64,000 bases of DNA from Methanobacterium bryantii (GTDB lineage Archaea > Methanobacteriota > Methanobacteria > Methanobacteriales > Methanobacteriaceae), in assembly GCF_002287175.1 (NCBI RefSeq), contig NZ_LMVM01000001.1, positions 248,001-312,000 of the forward strand, read 5' to 3'. The position numbers were made by a program, and so were the translations under genes. The notes under the pieces are model-generated. The model was not told the DNA's origin. It saw nothing but the letters and a program-made list of their open reading frames with translations, and did not search any database. Of this stretch, positions 61,351 through 64,000 are shown one piece after another; within the stretch, counting starts at the first letter, position 1, and each line of letters begins with the position of its first letter.

Positions 61351-61767
61351 AGCTACTTAAATTCAGAAAATAAAAAGGTTAATATAATAAATTAGTTAAA
61401 ATCTCTTTAAATTCATTTTTTAGGATTTAAAGGGTATTTATTTTTTATTTAGACCTGCTGTTTTGGTATCTATTTTAAATAAATAATTATTAATTATATC
61501 AAAGTAATATTTTACTAATTCAATTGTTTTTAATTTAATTCTGCACAAATTTTTAGTTGTTACTTACAAAATCAAGTTATTATTAATATAAAATATGATT
61601 TTGATTCCTTTTTAGAGTGCTTTAAATTTAAAAATAAGTACTAGGAACATACCGCTTGAAATTTCAAATCAAAAGTTTTATATGTTCAAAGCAACAACTT
61701 TTTAATTGTCAATAACTCCAAATCGGTGTTGATCTGACATCTGGAAAAAACTGGGAGGCAATATAAA
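61351..61767 (+). other. Gap between the two secreted genes
   Basis: The 417-bp AT-rich region carries a TATA-like TTTTATAT at 61676-61683 and GGGAGGCAATATAAA before the next ATG, so the second gene has its own promoter. No ORF, RNA or repeat is evident. Confidence 0.4.
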
Positions 61768-63987
61768 ATGAAGCGACTTTTGTTGCTTACAGTGTTGCTC
61801 CTTTTTGTTGCAGCGCTGTTTAATGTAACTAATATATATGCCGCCACAGAATATTCGCAGATTACAGATAATTACCTAAACACCAGTTTAATTCAAGAAA
61901 ATATAACAAATAATACTTCAAATAATTTTACTATTCAAAATACAACAGAATCTGTAAATAAAACAGCATCTGTTACTAACACAGTACAAAACCAAAGCTT
62001 ACTAAAAAATGCATCGAATTCAAGCGATAGCAGAATGAAAACAAATAACAGTAATATAACAAACGTTCAAAATTCTACTGACGCCGCAGGAGCTGAATTA
62101 TATAAAAATGTTCGCGGGATATGGCTAAAAGCCGAAGATGTGAACAAATTGAATATAAGTGAAATTAAAAAAGCAGGAATTACAGATATATTCATCAAAT
62201 CGAACCTATTATCTGCTCCTTCGTATAAAAACGTGTTAACAGCTCTCTTAAAGAAGCTTAAAGGCACAAGTTTTAGGGTTCATGCATGGATAACATGTTT
62301 TAAGGATGCAAATGGTAATTGGATCGATCCTCAGGGAAAATACAGTTATACAGTAAAAGTTCCTGATAAAAAAATTAAATACAAGGTTTGGTACAAATCT
62401 TGGTACAAATACAATGGTAAATGGAAATATAAATGGAAATATTACTATAAGTACAAATACACGTACAAATATCAAACAAAATATGGATACAACACATCTA
62501 AAATAGATTCATTGATCTCTTCAATTTCAAAAATAGTTAAAAATTATAATATAGACGGAATCAATCTCGACTATATTAGATATCCAGGTAATGCCTATAA
62601 AAGTTCAGGTTCAACCGCAGCAGTAACATCTTTCGTTCAAAAAGTGTATAAAACTGTAAAATCGATTAAACCGAAAGTAGCAGTTTCGGCAGAGTTAATG
62701 CCTGAAGGAAAAATGAACGCATATTATTATGGGCAGAACTATACTCAACTTGCAAAATACCTTGATTTCATGGTTCCAATGCTTTATAAAGGCAACTATG
62801 GATACAACAGTTCAAAAGGTACTAGTAGTAATGGAAAAAGTGGTACAAACTGGATAGGCTCAACTGTGAAATATATAGTTAGCCAGGCTAACGGAACACC
62901 GGTTATAGCTGGCCTTCAGACGTACCGTTCAGATAAAAATGTAAAAGTAATACCAGCAAGCGAATTACAGAGTGACATTAAAGCAGCTGGGGATAATGGA
63001 GCATCAGGATACGCATTGTTTAGGTACGGGTTAATAGATAGTAAATTATATACAAGTCAAAACAGTACTGGCACTCAGATTAAGTTCACAATGGACCAAA
63101 TTCAAGATGCTGCAGCCAGAGTCAAAGCATATATTGAAACCAATCATGTCCTTCCAAATTATGTGACAATTGGTACAACTCAGGTTAAAATGCCTGATAT
63201 GTTAAGATTAATGACTGCAAGTCTTTTACAATTAAACAGCGGAATAAAGACACCCATAACACTGAAAAGTACTAGTTCACCAGTACAGTCTACTGGAGAT
63301 ACAATAGATGGGATAATAAATAAAGCAGGATATCTAAAGATTGCACAGAATATTAAGTCCTTTATTGAAACAAAGGGTATTGCACCAAATTATGCAACAA
63401 GTTCTTTGGGAAAGATACAGTATGAATCTGCCATTTACATGTATTCAAAGATATTGAACTTTTACAAGACAAACAAATATTTACCTGTATATGTAACAAT
63501 GGCTCCAGGGATATGGAACGATTTACCATCCGAAATGCAGAAATACCTGCAACCAACCAATAATTGTCAATCAAACGACCCTAAAATTAAATCACTTGCA
63601 TCGTCACTTACAAAAGGTATAACTTCGACCTATGATAAAGGCGAAAAGATCTTTAACTGGGTAAGGGATAACTTGGGCTATTCCTTTTACTACAATACCA
63701 GATACGGGGCAGTAGGCACATTAAATGCAAAGACAGGAAATTGTGTCGACACTTCGCATCTTATGATAGCACTGGCAAGAGCAGCGGGAATTCCAGCAAG
63801 ATACGTACACGGTTATTGTAAGTTTTCAAGTGGTACTGTATATGGGCACGTCTGGGCACAGTTATATATAAATGGTAAATGGTATAGTGCAGATGGAATA
63901 AGCATCAGAAATTCACTTGGTGAAATAAATAACTGGGACAAAAATAAATCAACAATAGAAGGTACCTATGCAGAGCTGCCTTTCTAA
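61768..63987 (+). CDS. Secreted three-module protein: glycosidase-like barrel, pseudomurein-binding repeats, transglutaminase-type peptidase
   Basis: This 739-residue protein has a signal peptide (KRLLLLTVLLLFVAALFNV, ending about residue 28) and an Asn/Ser/Thr-rich linker (29-110). A GHL10-type barrel follows (about 115-425; WLKAEDVNKL, INLDYIRYPG, MVPMLYKGN, YALFRYG), with a Lys/Tyr/Trp-rich insert at about 200-245. Two pseudomurein-binding repeats lie at 442-490 (AARVKAYIETNHVLPNYV) and 524-574 (NIKSFIETKGIAPNYA). The C-terminal transglutaminase-like domain has Cys659 in GNCVD, His694 in YGHVW and Asp709 in SADG, the triad of pseudomurein endoisopeptidases PeiW/PeiP. It probably binds and cuts pseudomurein outside the cell. 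The stop lies 13 bp before the window end. Confidence 0.88.
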   Translation: MKRLLLLTVLLLFVAALFNVTNIYAATEYSQITDNYLNTSLIQENITNNTSNNFTIQNTTESVNKTASVTNTVQNQSLLKNASNSSDSRMKTNNSNITNVQNSTDAAGAELYKNVRGIWLKAEDVNKLNISEIKKAGITDIFIKSNLLSAPSYKNVLTALLKKLKGTSFRVHAWITCFKDANGNWIDPQGKYSYTVKVPDKKIKYKVWYKSWYKYNGKWKYKWKYYYKYKYTYKYQTKYGYNTSKIDSLISSISKIVKNYNIDGINLDYIRYPGNAYKSSGSTAAVTSFVQKVYKTVKSIKPKVAVSAELMPEGKMNAYYYGQNYTQLAKYLDFMVPMLYKGNYGYNSSKGTSSNGKSGTNWIGSTVKYIVSQANGTPVIAGLQTYRSDKNVKVIPASELQSDIKAAGDNGASGYALFRYGLIDSKLYTSQNSTGTQIKFTMDQIQDAAARVKAYIETNHVLPNYVTIGTTQVKMPDMLRLMTASLLQLNSGIKTPITLKSTSSPVQSTGDTIDGIINKAGYLKIAQNIKSFIETKGIAPNYATSSLGKIQYESAIYMYSKILNFYKTNKYLPVYVTMAPGIWNDLPSEMQKYLQPTNNCQSNDPKIKSLASSLTKGITSTYDKGEKIFNWVRDNLGYSFYYNTRYGAVGTLNAKTGNCVDTSHLMIALARAAGIPARYVHGYCKFSSGTVYGHVWAQLYINGKWYSADGISIRNSLGEINNWDKNKSTIEGTYAELPF

Positions 63988-64000
63988 ATCTACTCAAAAA

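Overview
The window comes from an AT-rich methanogenic archaeon of the Methanobacteriales, most likely a Methanobacterium species. Four things support this. It carries a pseudomurein-wall gene block (Mur ligase, MraY-like transferase, CarB-like ATP-grasp) and pseudomurein-binding repeats with a transglutaminase-type peptidase. It encodes methanogenesis and C1 genes (mch, methylcobalamin:homocysteine methyltransferase, archaeal thymidylate synthase, DUF1890/DUF1894). It has archaeal information genes (LonB, NOG1, archaeal tRNAs without encoded CCA). Promoters are TATA-type with GGAGGTGA-like ribosome sites.

Layout. 1-2.3 kb: two broken transporter remnants meeting at one junction, then an MFS exporter. 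2.5-8.4 kb (minus strand): pseudomurein precursor operon, ATP-grasp -> MraY-like -> Mur ligase -> a secreted POTRA-like protein -> a secreted, C-terminally anchored protein. 8.6-11.6 kb: AhpD-like protein, hydrogenase maturation protease, methyltransferase, NikR with palindromes upstream, CBS protein. 11.9-12.0 kb: tandem tRNA-Gly (TCC, GCC). 12-17.6 kb: CorA, a zinc-finger membrane protein with a probable ATT start, Ca/Na antiporter, universal stress protein, cobyric acid synthase, an Hfq/Sm-like protein. 18-24.6 kb: LonB, DEAD-box helicase, membrane proteins, AAA ATPase, PRPP synthetase. 25.3-27.4 kb: hypA-hypB-DUF354, followed by a 46-bp duplication and tRNA-Ala. 28-34.9 kb: acetyltransferase, two paralogous membrane proteins, DUF1890/DUF1894, two paralogous methanogen proteins separated by a dense hairpin array, and an AhpD-like operon. 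35-43.2 kb: an accessory block of methyltransferases, MBL hydrolase, two TetR regulators, an alpha/beta-hydrolase and DUF1847, with clear palindromic operators. 43.3-48.2 kb: C1 block metE-thyA-(TDT transporter, DUF2975/XRE)-mch. 49.3-51.3 kb: homocysteine biosynthesis pair. 51.8-59.8 kb: TldD, AMMECR1, hemerythrin, NOG1, two Hsp20, SIS isomerase, ThiN-HIT fusion. 60-64 kb: two secreted glycosidase-like proteins, the second with pseudomurein-binding repeats and a transglutaminase-type peptidase.

Several genes form functional sets. NikR, HycI-type protease, HypA and HypB all serve nickel supply and hydrogenase maturation. The DUF39/NIL-ferredoxin pair would make homocysteine, which MetE methylates. 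Mch and ThyA share the C1 pool. The pseudomurein operon builds cell-wall precursor, while the 60-64 kb proteins look able to cut or remodel the finished wall.

The most unusual features I see are four. (1) A family of short intergenic hairpins keeps a stem-3 nt-stem design while the stem sequence changes. (2) A POTRA-like secreted protein is embedded in the pseudomurein operon, reminiscent of FtsQ beside bacterial mur genes. (3) Tandem carboxyl-methyltransferases sit next to an alpha/beta-hydrolase behind a triple palindromic operator. (4) A secreted glycosidase-like/pseudomurein-peptidase fusion has a Tyr-Lys-Trp-rich insert inside its catalytic barrel. All family names come from reading the translations by eye; no database search was run.
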